Part shown: piece after piece, positions 18,419-25,231 of the stretch
How positions within the stretch are numbered: the stretch's first letter is position 1
Layout: the number at the start of each line of letters is the position of its first letter
Assembly (NCBI GenBank): GCA_021816695.1
Contig: JAKAXE010000003.1
Coordinates: 1-64,000, forward strand
Source: a bacterium
Lineage (GTDB): Bacteria; Chloroflexota; Dormibacteria; Aeolococcales; Bog-877
Length of the DNA stretch: 64,000 nucleotides
Direction: 5' to 3'
Translations under genes and position numbers: made by a program
Notes under the pieces: generated by a model
The model's database searches: none
Seen by the model: the letters and a program-made list of their open reading frames with translations, nothing else
What the model was told of the DNA's origin: nothing

Positions 18419-19804
18419 GTGCAGATAGAGGTCCTGGAGACGCCTGAACTGGGCGATCGCAGCTACGTGGTCGCGGACGGCCGGGAGGCGGCGGTCATCG
18501 ACCCCCAGCGCGACCTGCACCGGTTCATGGATCTCATCGAGCGTCGGGGGTGGCGGGTCCGGTTGGTCCTGGAGACTCACCTGCACAACGACTACGTCAC
18601 GGGTGGGCTGGAACTCTCGCGGCGGACCGGGGCAACCTATGTCGTGGCCGGAGGGGAAGAGGCAACCTTCGACTGCTGCCCAGCACGCGAGCAGGACACG
18701 TGGGAGCTGGGGCGGGCCCGGATCAAGGTCCTGGCCAGCCCGGGGCACACCCCTGGGCACTGCGCCTACCTCTTGCGAGGACCGGAGTCCGAGGATCTCG
18801 CGGTGTTCTCCGGCGGATCGATGCTCTTCGGTACGGTGGGCCGGACTGACCTGGTGGCACCGGACCGTACCGATGAGCTGAGCCGGCTCCAGCACCGCTC
18901 GGTGCGGCGCCTGGCCTTCGAGCTCCCAGAGTCCGTGGAGGTCCACCCCACCCACGGCTTCGGAAGCTTCTGTGCCTCATCACCCGGCAGCGGTGGCCAG
19001 CGCAGCTGGGTCGGGGAGGAGCGGCTAACCAACCTAGCCTGTCGCATCGAGGACGAGGAGGAGTTCGTCCGCACGCTCCGGTCCGGCCTCGGCGCCTATC
19101 CGAGCTACTACGCCCACATGGGGCTCCTCAACCGAGCTGGCCCGGCCGCCTTGGACCTCACCCCGCCGCTCCGGGTGACCCCGCAGGACGTTCCCTCCCG
19201 GATCACCGCCGGCGAATGGGTCGTGGATCTTCGGCCTCGCCGCGAATACGCCCGGGCGCACCTCCCCGGCACCGTGGGTGTGGAACACGACCCCAGCTAC
19301 TTCACGACCTATCTCGGGTGGGTGATCCCCTGGGGCACCCCCGTGACCCTGGCGGCGAGCTCCGAGTCGGAGCTGGCCGGCGCCCAGCGGGACCTCGCCC
19401 GCATTGGGATAGACCGACCCGCGGCCACGGTCCTCCTGCCGGCAGAGCTTGGCGACGCCGGACGCGGATTCCAGGTGGTCGGGTGGGAGGAGCTGGCAGC
19501 CGAACTGCGTTCCCCCCGGCCGCCGGCCATCCTGGACGTCCGCTCCGAGGAGGAATGGCGGGCCGGACACCTGCCCGGAGCCACCTGGATCCCCCTGGGA
19601 GACCTGGGCCGGCGCCTCGGCGACCTCCCCCAGGTACCCACCTGGGTGCATTGTCAAGCCGGCTACCGCGCCAGCGTGGCCGCCAGCCTGCTCGATCGAG
19701 CGGGCGTACCGGTGGTGCTGGTCGACGATGACTTCGGGCGGGCGGTCGCTGCAGGGCTCGCCGTGGTAGCGGGGCTCGCCCCAGATGGGAGCTCCACCGA
19801 CTGA
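18419..19804 (+). CDS. Metallo-beta-lactamase / double rhodanese sulfur-metabolism protein
   Basis: This 461-residue protein has an N-terminal metallo-hydrolase (about 1-250) and two rhodanese domains (about 265-345 and 360-450). The fold resembles ETHE1-type persulfide dioxygenases fused to rhodaneses, which oxidise or relay sulfane sulfur. The metal motif is ETHLHNDYVTG, with Tyr replacing the second His of HxHxDH; later ligands are seen in SPGHTPGHCAYL and HPTHGFGSF. The first rhodanese lacks a catalytic Cys; the second has HCQAGYRAS with a Cys. GTG 18419 follows GGTGGAGG. It is divergent from tyrS and followed by the small RNA gene. Confidence 0.88.
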   Translation: MQIEVLETPELGDRSYVVADGREAAVIDPQRDLHRFMDLIERRGWRVRLVLETHLHNDYVTGGLELSRRTGATYVVAGGEEATFDCCPAREQDTWELGRARIKVLASPGHTPGHCAYLLRGPESEDLAVFSGGSMLFGTVGRTDLVAPDRTDELSRLQHRSVRRLAFELPESVEVHPTHGFGSFCASSPGSGGQRSWVGEERLTNLACRIEDEEEFVRTLRSGLGAYPSYYAHMGLLNRAGPAALDLTPPLRVTPQDVPSRITAGEWVVDLRPRREYARAHLPGTVGVEHDPSYFTTYLGWVIPWGTPVTLAASSESELAGAQRDLARIGIDRPAATVLLPAELGDAGRGFQVVGWEELAAELRSPRPPAILDVRSEEEWRAGHLPGATWIPLGDLGRRLGDLPQVPTWVHCQAGYRASVAASLLDRAGVPVVLVDDDFGRAVAAGLAVVAGLAPDGSSTD

Positions 19805-19828
19805 CGAGCTCCTCCGGTCGGCTGCCCC

Positions 19829-19856
19829 TTGACAGCGACGTACAACGTGCTATGTT
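19829..19856 (+). promoter_or_regulatory. Strong sigma-70-type promoter of the small RNA gene
   Basis: A perfect -35 TTGACA (19829-19834) is separated by 16 bp from TATGTT (19851-19856). This is the best consensus promoter in the window. The predicted start is near 19863. It points away from the MBL gene, and no same-strand gene follows for more than 7 kb. Confidence 0.8.
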
Positions 19857-19862
19857 GGATTC

Positions 19863-20101
19863 AGGTATCCGGGTTCAGACGGAGGTGTCACGTAGTGCGT
19901 ACCGTCTGGAGCATGCTGAGGCACACTAGGGCGGAGTGAGCGGCCCCCCGGGGCCATCCCGGCGGAAGGTTTCCGCTGCTTCGCGTTGGGCCCCGGCAGA
20001 GGGCGACTCGCCACGTATTTCGTTCCGGCTTATCCGCCGGACGCGGTGCCTACAGCACCGGTGACTTATGGGAGCGGGCCAAAGTGCCCGCTCCTCTTTT
20101 T
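19863..20101 (+). ncRNA. Orphan structured small RNA, family not recognised
   Basis: Between a consensus promoter and a perfect intrinsic terminator lie about 235 nt without a plausible plus-strand reading frame. Visible hairpins include GGCCCC/GGGGCC (near 19942), GCGGAA-GGT-TTCCGC (near 19962), TCCGGC...GCCGGA (near 20024) and GGTGC-CTACA-GCACC (near 20045). A longer-range pairing GGCGGAGT (near 19931) with ACTCGCC (near 20006) would enclose a branched domain. The length would suit 6S or a regulatory RNA, but I see none of the signature sequences of SRP, tmRNA or RNase P, and no clean single 6S-like rod. The downstream gene is on the opposite strand, so this is not a leader. Confidence 0.7.
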
Positions 20102-20631
20102 GCCCTCAGCGCGTCGGCGAGGTAGTAGCGCAGGGAGGCAGGGTCCCTCACTCCTATCCGGGGTCCGGCCTCAACGGGTTGCCCCGGCATACCGGCCTCC
20201 AGCCACAGATCTGTGCTCCGGGAGCAGAGGTCCCGGCGATTGTCCGCCAGGGTAACCCCGAGGGCGCGGCAGAGGAGCGCCGGGCCGCCCACCACCTCCC
20301 CGGAGGGCCGGCGGCCGGCCCGGAGCAGGACCGCCTCGGCCTCCCCGACGGAGCCGGTCACCACGTTGAGGCAGTGATGCATCCCATAGATGAAATAGAC
20401 GTAGGCGTGACCGGCCGGTCCGTACATGGGCAGGTTACGGGGGGTGGGGCCGCGGCGGGCATGCGAGGCCGGGTCCGATTCCCCAAGGTAGGCCTCCACC
20501 TCCAAGAGTTCCAGCCTTATTGGGCCCGTCGGATCCCGCCGGACCAGCCAGCACCCCACCAGCTCCTGGGCCACCTCGGGGCTGGGGCGGGCGAAGAACT
20601 TTCGACCCAGGCGCGATCCCAGCGGGCTCAC
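20050..20631 (-). CDS. mpg: 3-methyladenine DNA glycosylase (AAG/MPG type)
   Basis: This alkyladenine glycosylase excises alkylated and deaminated purines from DNA. The 193 residues carry FFARPSPEVAQELVGCWLV, the catalytic EVEAYLGESDPASHARRG stretch and the MYGPAGHAYVYFIYGMHHCLNVV signature. GTG 20631 overlaps the pheT stop (GTGA), tying it to the phenylalanyl-tRNA synthetase operon. Its last 15-20 codons, after GVRDPASLRYYLAD, are encoded by the reverse complement of the small RNA terminator and are not conserved in the family. Confidence 0.95.
   Translation of the reverse strand: MSPLGSRLGRKFFARPSPEVAQELVGCWLVRRDPTGPIRLELLEVEAYLGESDPASHARRGPTPRNLPMYGPAGHAYVYFIYGMHHCLNVVTGSVGEAEAVLLRAGRRPSGEVVGGPALLCRALGVTLADNRRDLCSRSTDLWLEAGMPGQPVEAGPRIGVRDPASLRYYLADALRAKRGAGTLARSHKSPVL
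20070..20101 (+). terminator. Intrinsic terminator of the small RNA gene
   Basis: GGAGCGGGC and GCCCGCTCC form a perfect 9-bp GC-rich stem with a 6-nt loop, followed by TCTTTTT. There is no T-run on the other strand side, so it works in the plus direction only. It overlaps, antisense, the last codons of mpg. Confidence 0.9.
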
Positions 20632-23015
20632 CGGGCCTTCGCGCCGACCTCCAGCTCCAGCACGCGCAGCACGGCCTGCCGGGCCGCGTCCCCTTCGGCG
20701 GTCGTCAGCGTCCGCTCCGGGTGACGAAGGCGAAGCCGGAGTGTCCAGCCCTTGAGCCCCGGCCCGAGCTGGTCCCCTAAATACTCGTCGATCGGCGTTA
20801 CCTGCTCCAACCAGGGCAGCCCGAGCGCGGAGACCGCCCGCAGCGCCGGCCCCAGAAGGGCCCGGCTGGGGACGGCCACCGAGAGGTCGAGCACGAGCGC
20901 CGGCGTGCGGGGGAGGGGCGCGGCGTGGCCCGGGCGGCCTCCGGGCTTGAGCCAGCCGTCCAGGCGCAGCTCGGCCACCTCCAAGCGCCCCCGGACATCG
21001 AAGGCATCCGCCACCGGCTGAGCCACCTCGCCCACGATCCCTCGGAGCTCCGCACCGGCCCAGACCTCGGCTGCCCGAGCGCGGTGCAGTGCCGGCCATG
21101 TGACCGGCCGGAATTCCACCGCCCCCCCGCCACCGACGTTGGAGAGGGAGGCGATGAGGGCCATGAGGTGGCGCAGCCGGCTCACCCCGTCCTCCGTGGA
21201 ATCGTCCGCCAGGTCCAGGAGCGCCACCATCCAGGGCTCCTCCGGCCGCTCCTGGCCCCTCCCCCAGAAGACGGCTCCCTGCTCGAAGAGTCGGACCCTG
21301 TCCTGGCCGCGCGCCTGGTTGTGATGGGCGCTCTGGAGCAGCCCCTGCAGCAGGCCTTGGCGCAGGCTCCCCAACTGGGCGGAGAGGGGATTGGCCAGCT
21401 CCAGGTGGGCGAGGTCTCCGATGAGGCGTGGGGCCAGCCCCTCCCTCTCGCCAGACACCAGGCTAAGGCTCAGAGCTTCACTGAAACCGGCCGCCCGACA
21501 GGTTGTGGAGGCCAGGTGGGCGACCGGCTCCGCCAGCGCCTCTAAGGGTGGCGCCTGGCGGATCGGGGGGAGTGTCCCAGGCACTTCCTGGTAACCGATG
21601 ATCCGCCCGACCTCCTCAGCCAGGTCCACGGCGGTGGTGACGTCGGTGCGGTAGGGGGATGGGGTGACGAGCATCTCAGCTCCATCCTCCTGCACCTCAA
21701 ACTGGAGGCGACGAAGGGGGCTGGCAACCGCCTCCGAGCTGAGCTCCATACCCAGGATTGAGGAGATCCGCCCGGGGTCGCAGCGGATGGCAGAGGCTGG
21801 GGTTAGGGGCACGCCTCCCGCCGCCCCGGGGCCTAACGTAGCCCCCAGGTGCCGGACGGCCAGGTGGATGAAGCGATCCGCACCAGCTCTCGCCAGATGT
21901 GGCGACAGCTGGCGCTCGAATCGGCTGGAGGCCTCGGTCCTGAGACGGAGCCGCCGGGAGGTGGAGCGGAGCCTCGCCCAGTTGAAGTTGGCTGCTTCCA
22001 GAAGCACCTGACTGGTGTCCGCGCCCACCGCGGACGCCTCCCCCCCAATCAGGCCGGCCACCGCCTGGGGAGCATCGCCCACGGTGATCACCAGGGTCTC
22101 GGGGTCGAGGTCCCGCCTGACTCCGTCCAGGCAGGGGATCGACTCACCCTGCCGGCCTCGCCGCACCCCAACCTCAAGCTCCTTCTCAGACGCTGGCAGC
22201 CGGCTCAGGTCGAAGGTGTGCAGGGGTTGCCCGACCTCGAACATGACGTAGTTGGCGACATCCACGATCCCACCCAGCGATCGCTGCCCGATGGCTGCCA
22301 GGCGCCGTCGGACGAAGGCCGGCGCTGGAGTGTTGCCGAGCCCCGTCAGGACCTCAGCCAGGTAGACGGGGCAATCGGCGGACGAGTCGACGGTCACCCG
22401 GACCATGGGGCCTGAGCCTGAGCGCGCCGGCCGGCTCACATCTGGGTTCCGCAGGGCGCGCGAGAGCAGAGCCGACAGCTCCCGCGCCACGCCCCAGTGG
22501 GAGAGGCAGTCGGCGCGGTTGCTGAGAACCTCCAGCTCGTACAGGTGGTCTGCGGGATACACCCGGTCCAGCGGCATCCCGGCCTCGGCGTCGTCCGGGC
22601 TGAGTATCAGCACTCCGTCGTGCTCCGAGCCCAGCCCCAGCTCATCCGGAGCGCAGAGCATTCCCTCGCTCCAGATCCCCCGGAGCCGCTTGCGGCCGAT
22701 CTCCACCCCGATCGGAAGGCGGGTGCCGGGACGGGCCCAAGGGACGAGCGCCCCCACGAAGAGGTTGTCGGCGCCGCAGATCACCTCCCGAGGCTCCTGC
22801 CCAGGGATCGCGACATGGGCTAGGAAGAGGTGATCGCTGCCCTCCACGCGGCGCAGCCCGAACACTTCGCCCACCACCACCTGGTCCAGCCCCACCCCGT
22901 AGGCAGTGACCTTCTCTACTTCGGTGCCGCTCAGAGTGAGAAGCTCCGCGGCCCGTGCCGGCTCGACGCCCTCCAGGTCGACCATCTCCGACAGCCACTC
23001 GTGACTCACCCGCAC
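20628..23015 (-). CDS. pheT: Phenylalanyl-tRNA synthetase beta subunit
   Basis: PheT pairs with PheS as an alpha2-beta2 enzyme and holds the editing site. The 795 residues start with the B1 domain (MRVSHEWLSEMVDL), then an EMAP-like tRNA-binding domain (about 40-150), the B3/B4 editing domain (NRADCLSHWGVARELSALL), B5 and the C-terminal ferredoxin-fold anticodon-binding domain (PALVLDLSVAVPS...). GTG 23015 directly follows the pheS stop. The length is standard. Confidence 0.97.
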   Translation of the reverse strand: MRVSHEWLSEMVDLEGVEPARAAELLTLSGTEVEKVTAYGVGLDQVVVGEVFGLRRVEGSDHLFLAHVAIPGQEPREVICGADNLFVGALVPWARPGTRLPIGVEIGRKRLRGIWSEGMLCAPDELGLGSEHDGVLILSPDDAEAGMPLDRVYPADHLYELEVLSNRADCLSHWGVARELSALLSRALRNPDVSRPARSGSGPMVRVTVDSSADCPVYLAEVLTGLGNTPAPAFVRRRLAAIGQRSLGGIVDVANYVMFEVGQPLHTFDLSRLPASEKELEVGVRRGRQGESIPCLDGVRRDLDPETLVITVGDAPQAVAGLIGGEASAVGADTSQVLLEAANFNWARLRSTSRRLRLRTEASSRFERQLSPHLARAGADRFIHLAVRHLGATLGPGAAGGVPLTPASAIRCDPGRISSILGMELSSEAVASPLRRLQFEVQEDGAEMLVTPSPYRTDVTTAVDLAEEVGRIIGYQEVPGTLPPIRQAPPLEALAEPVAHLASTTCRAAGFSEALSLSLVSGEREGLAPRLIGDLAHLELANPLSAQLGSLRQGLLQGLLQSAHHNQARGQDRVRLFEQGAVFWGRGQERPEEPWMVALLDLADDSTEDGVSRLRHLMALIASLSNVGGGGAVEFRPVTWPALHRARAAEVWAGAELRGIVGEVAQPVADAFDVRGRLEVAELRLDGWLKPGGRPGHAAPLPRTPALVLDLSVAVPSRALLGPALRAVSALGLPWLEQVTPIDEYLGDQLGPGLKGWTLRLRLRHPERTLTTAEGDAARQAVLRVLELEVGAKAR

Positions 23016-24050
23016 TCAGAAGCACTCCAAGAGGCGCAGGTCGTTCTCGTACAGGTCGCGCAGGTCGCTCAATCCGTAGCGCAGGACGGCGATCCGATCG
23101 GGCCCCATGCCAAAGGCGAAGCCGCTGTAGCTCTCGGGGTCCACCCCGCCATTGCGCAGCACCTCGGGATGGACCATCCCCGACCCCAGGATCTCTATCC
23201 AGCCCTTCTGCAAACAGGTCCGGCAACCGGCCCCCTGACATACGGCGCACGCTACGTCCGCCTCCAGGCTGGGCTCCGTGTAGGGGAAGAAGCTTGCCCG
23301 CAGCCGCACCCGACGCTCCCTGCCGAACAGCGCCCGGATGGCGTATTCCAAGGTGCCCTTCAGGTCCCCCAGTGTCACCCCCCGGTCGACGCACAGCCCC
23401 TCCACCTGGTGGAAAACGGGGGTGTGGGTGGGATCGGGATTGTCCCGGCGGGCCACCTTCCCCGGGACGATGATCCGCAGCGGCGGCGGGGAAGCCAGCA
23501 TCGCCCGCATCTGGACTGGGGAGGTGTGGGTCCGGTAGAGCCAGCCACCGGCGGGCGGGCTGAGGTAGAAGGTGTCGTGGGAGTCCCGCGCGGGGTGCTC
23601 CGGAGGCATGTTGAGCAGCTGGAAGTTGTGCTGGTCGTCCTCGAGCTCGGGACCCGCCACCGACTGATAGCCCAGGAAGGCGAAGATGTCTTCGATCTCT
23701 CGAATCAGGCCCGCCACCGGGTGGGAGTGGCCCTGGCCTGGCCCCCGAAATGGGTGGCTCATGTCCACCCACTCCCCATCCTCCCGCTGCTCCTCCTCCC
23801 CGGCCGCCAACTGACGCTGCCGAGCCTCCATCGCCGAGCGCAACTGGCCGCTGGCTCGGTTGAACTCCTGGCCGAAAGCAGCACGCTCTTCAGGGGCAAG
23901 CTTCCGAAGACGCTGCCCAGCCAGGGTCACCAGACCATCTCGTCGGCCGAGGTAGCGCAGCCGCACCTCATCCAGCCGCTCCAGGCTGTCCGCCCTGGCG
24001 ATCTCCTCCAGGGCCATCGCGGTGAGCTCCTGGAGGTCGACCGGGGTCAC
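23016..24050 (-). CDS. pheS: Phenylalanyl-tRNA synthetase alpha subunit
   Basis: PheS is the catalytic subunit. The 344-residue class II core has the N-terminal coiled coil, MSHPFRGPGQGHSHP, motif 2 around RTHTSPVQMR, HQVEGLCVDRGVT and motif 3 GFAFGMGPDRIAVLRYG. A CxxC-rich insert (CAVCQGAGCRTCLQKGW) precedes the final motif, as in many bacterial PheS. GTG 24050 overlaps rplT (GTGA). Confidence 0.98.
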   Translation of the reverse strand: MTPVDLQELTAMALEEIARADSLERLDEVRLRYLGRRDGLVTLAGQRLRKLAPEERAAFGQEFNRASGQLRSAMEARQRQLAAGEEEQREDGEWVDMSHPFRGPGQGHSHPVAGLIREIEDIFAFLGYQSVAGPELEDDQHNFQLLNMPPEHPARDSHDTFYLSPPAGGWLYRTHTSPVQMRAMLASPPPLRIIVPGKVARRDNPDPTHTPVFHQVEGLCVDRGVTLGDLKGTLEYAIRALFGRERRVRLRASFFPYTEPSLEADVACAVCQGAGCRTCLQKGWIEILGSGMVHPEVLRNGGVDPESYSGFAFGMGPDRIAVLRYGLSDLRDLYENDLRLLECF

Positions 24051-24409
24051 TGCGGGGTGGTCCCCTCCTTGGCCAGCTCAACCAGCTTGGCAAAGGCCCC
24101 GGGGTCCCTGACCGCCAGCTCCGCCATCTCCTTGCGAGAGAGCATCACTCCGGCGGCACCGATGGCCGCCATGAAGCGGCTGTAGGTGATCCCGCTCTGC
24201 CGCACGGCGGCGTTGATCCGAGCGATCCAGAGGCGGCGGAAGTCGCCTTTGCGACGGCGGCGGTCACGGTACTGGTAGGCCAGCTTGTGCATGACCGCCT
24301 CATGCGCAGGCCTATAGAGGCGGTTGTGGGAGCCTGTGAGACCAGAGGCCTCCTCCAGGAGCCGCTTGTGGCGCTTGCGGGCGGTGACGCCCCGCTTCAC
24401 CCGGGCCAT
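24047..24409 (-). CDS. rplT: Ribosomal protein bL20
   Basis: The 120-residue product is typical L20: ARVKRGVTARKRHKRLL, YQYRDRRRRKGDFRRLWIARINAA and GITYSRFMAAI. It lies 3 nt after rpmI. No obvious L20-binding pseudoknot leader was identified, though it could be hidden in the infC coding region. Confidence 0.98.
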   Translation of the reverse strand: MARVKRGVTARKRHKRLLEEASGLTGSHNRLYRPAHEAVMHKLAYQYRDRRRRKGDFRRLWIARINAAVRQSGITYSRFMAAIGAAGVMLSRKEMAELAVRDPGAFAKLVELAKEGTTPQ

Positions 24410-24412
24410 CGC

Positions 24413-24616
24413 TCAACCCTCCAGGTAGGGCGCGTTGCGCCGCACCACCTTGGCGTCCCCGGCGTCGACCACCTTCATCTGAGCGTAGCCCCGCTTGCGC
24501 TTGGCTGACTTGTGCTCCAGCAGATGGGACTGGAATGCTCCCCGGCGGAGCAGCTTGCCCCCGCCCGAGACCCGAAAGCGCTTCTGGGTCCCCTTATGGC
24601 TGCGGATCTTGGGCAT
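24413..24616 (-). CDS. rpmI: Ribosomal protein bL35
   Basis: The 67-residue protein PKIRSHKGTQKRFRVSGGGK... is standard L35. Its start lies inside the end of infC: the two frames overlap by 23 bp, so rpmI is translationally coupled to infC, upstream of rplT as in most bacteria. Confidence 0.98.
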   Translation of the reverse strand: MPKIRSHKGTQKRFRVSGGGKLLRRGAFQSHLLEHKSAKRKRGYAQMKVVDAGDAKVVRRNAPYLEG

Positions 24617-25160
24617 TGTGGTTCGTCTCTCCCCTACTGGGCTTCTTCTGCATCGGATTGAGGATCATGATCATGTTGCGCCCCTCCAGGAGGGGCTGGC
24701 GCTCGACCTGGGCCACGTCCTTCACCTCTTCGGCCAGCCGCTGCAGCAGCGCCCGGCCGATTTCCTGGTGGACCAGCTCGCGGCCCCTGAACATGATAGT
24801 GAGCTTGACCTTGTCACCATCCTCCAAGAAGTGACGCACGTACCCGTACTTGGTCTGGAAATCATGGTCGCTGATCTTGGGGCGGAGCTTCATCTCCTTG
24901 AGGCGGATGGCGTTGTGCTCGCGACGAGCTTCCTTCTCCCTCTTCAGGGCCTCGAACTTGAATCGCCCATAGTCCATGAGCCGACACACCGGAGGTTGGG
25001 CCTGGGGCGCCACCTCCACCAGGTCAAGCCCCCTCTCCTGGGCAAGCCGCTGGGCATCCGCCAGGGTCACGATTCCCAGCGCCTCGTCGGTCGTGTCGTC
25101 GAAGAGCCGGACCTGCGGGGTCCGGATCTGGTCGTTGATGTGCAGCTCGCGAAACGCTAT
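24594..25160 (-). CDS. infC: Translation initiation factor IF-3, ATA start
   Basis: IF-3 proofreads the start codon and the initiator tRNA. No ATG, GTG or TTG is placed correctly: the first in-frame GTG (25070) would delete the conserved N-terminus. Upstream in frame lies ATA (25160) followed by AFRELHINDQIRTPQVRLFDDT, the expected IF-3 opening, with a perfect AAAGGAGG 8 nt before it. The full protein is then 188 residues, the normal size, with QPPVCRLMDYGRFKFEALKREK and KEMKLRPKISDHDFQTK. Rare ATA/ATT/ATC starts in infC are known in other bacteria and allow IF-3 to repress itself. A three-codon ATG frame also sits directly after the Shine-Dalgarno. Confidence 0.96.
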   Translation of the reverse strand: MAFRELHINDQIRTPQVRLFDDTTDEALGIVTLADAQRLAQERGLDLVEVAPQAQPPVCRLMDYGRFKFEALKREKEARREHNAIRLKEMKLRPKISDHDFQTKYGYVRHFLEDGDKVKLTIMFRGRELVHQEIGRALLQRLAEEVKDVAQVERQPLLEGRNMIMILNPMQKKPSRGETNHNAQDPQP

Positions 25161-25176
25161 GGACGCATCCTCCTTT
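25158..25176 (-). promoter_or_regulatory. infC ribosome-binding site and ATA start (autoregulation element)
   Basis: AAAGGAGG (25176-25169), an 8-nt spacer and ATA (25160-25158). The spacer begins with an out-of-frame ATG that ends after three codons (TAG overlapping the ATA). The combination of an ideal Shine-Dalgarno with a codon that IF-3 discriminates against is the known design for IF-3 feedback. Confidence 0.8.
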
Positions 25177-25195
25177 GCTCAGGCCAGAGGGGCCG

Positions 25196-25204
25196 ATGCT
25201 AACA
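25196..25204 (-). promoter_or_regulatory. Extended -10 promoter of the infC operon
   Basis: TGT-TAGCAT on the minus strand fits TGn plus a -10 hexamer, in the 71-nt gap between thrS and infC. It would give a leader of about 25-30 nt before the ATA start. A close copy (TGT-TAGAAT) precedes alaS. Confidence 0.5.
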
Positions 25205-25231
25205 CGAACAGGGCGATGCGCCCAGTGCCAT

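Noticed and set aside
19863-20101. Small RNA as RNase P RNA, tmRNA or SRP RNA
   Set aside because: It is too short for RNase P and tmRNA and lacks their conserved sequences; the SRP tetraloop region is absent.
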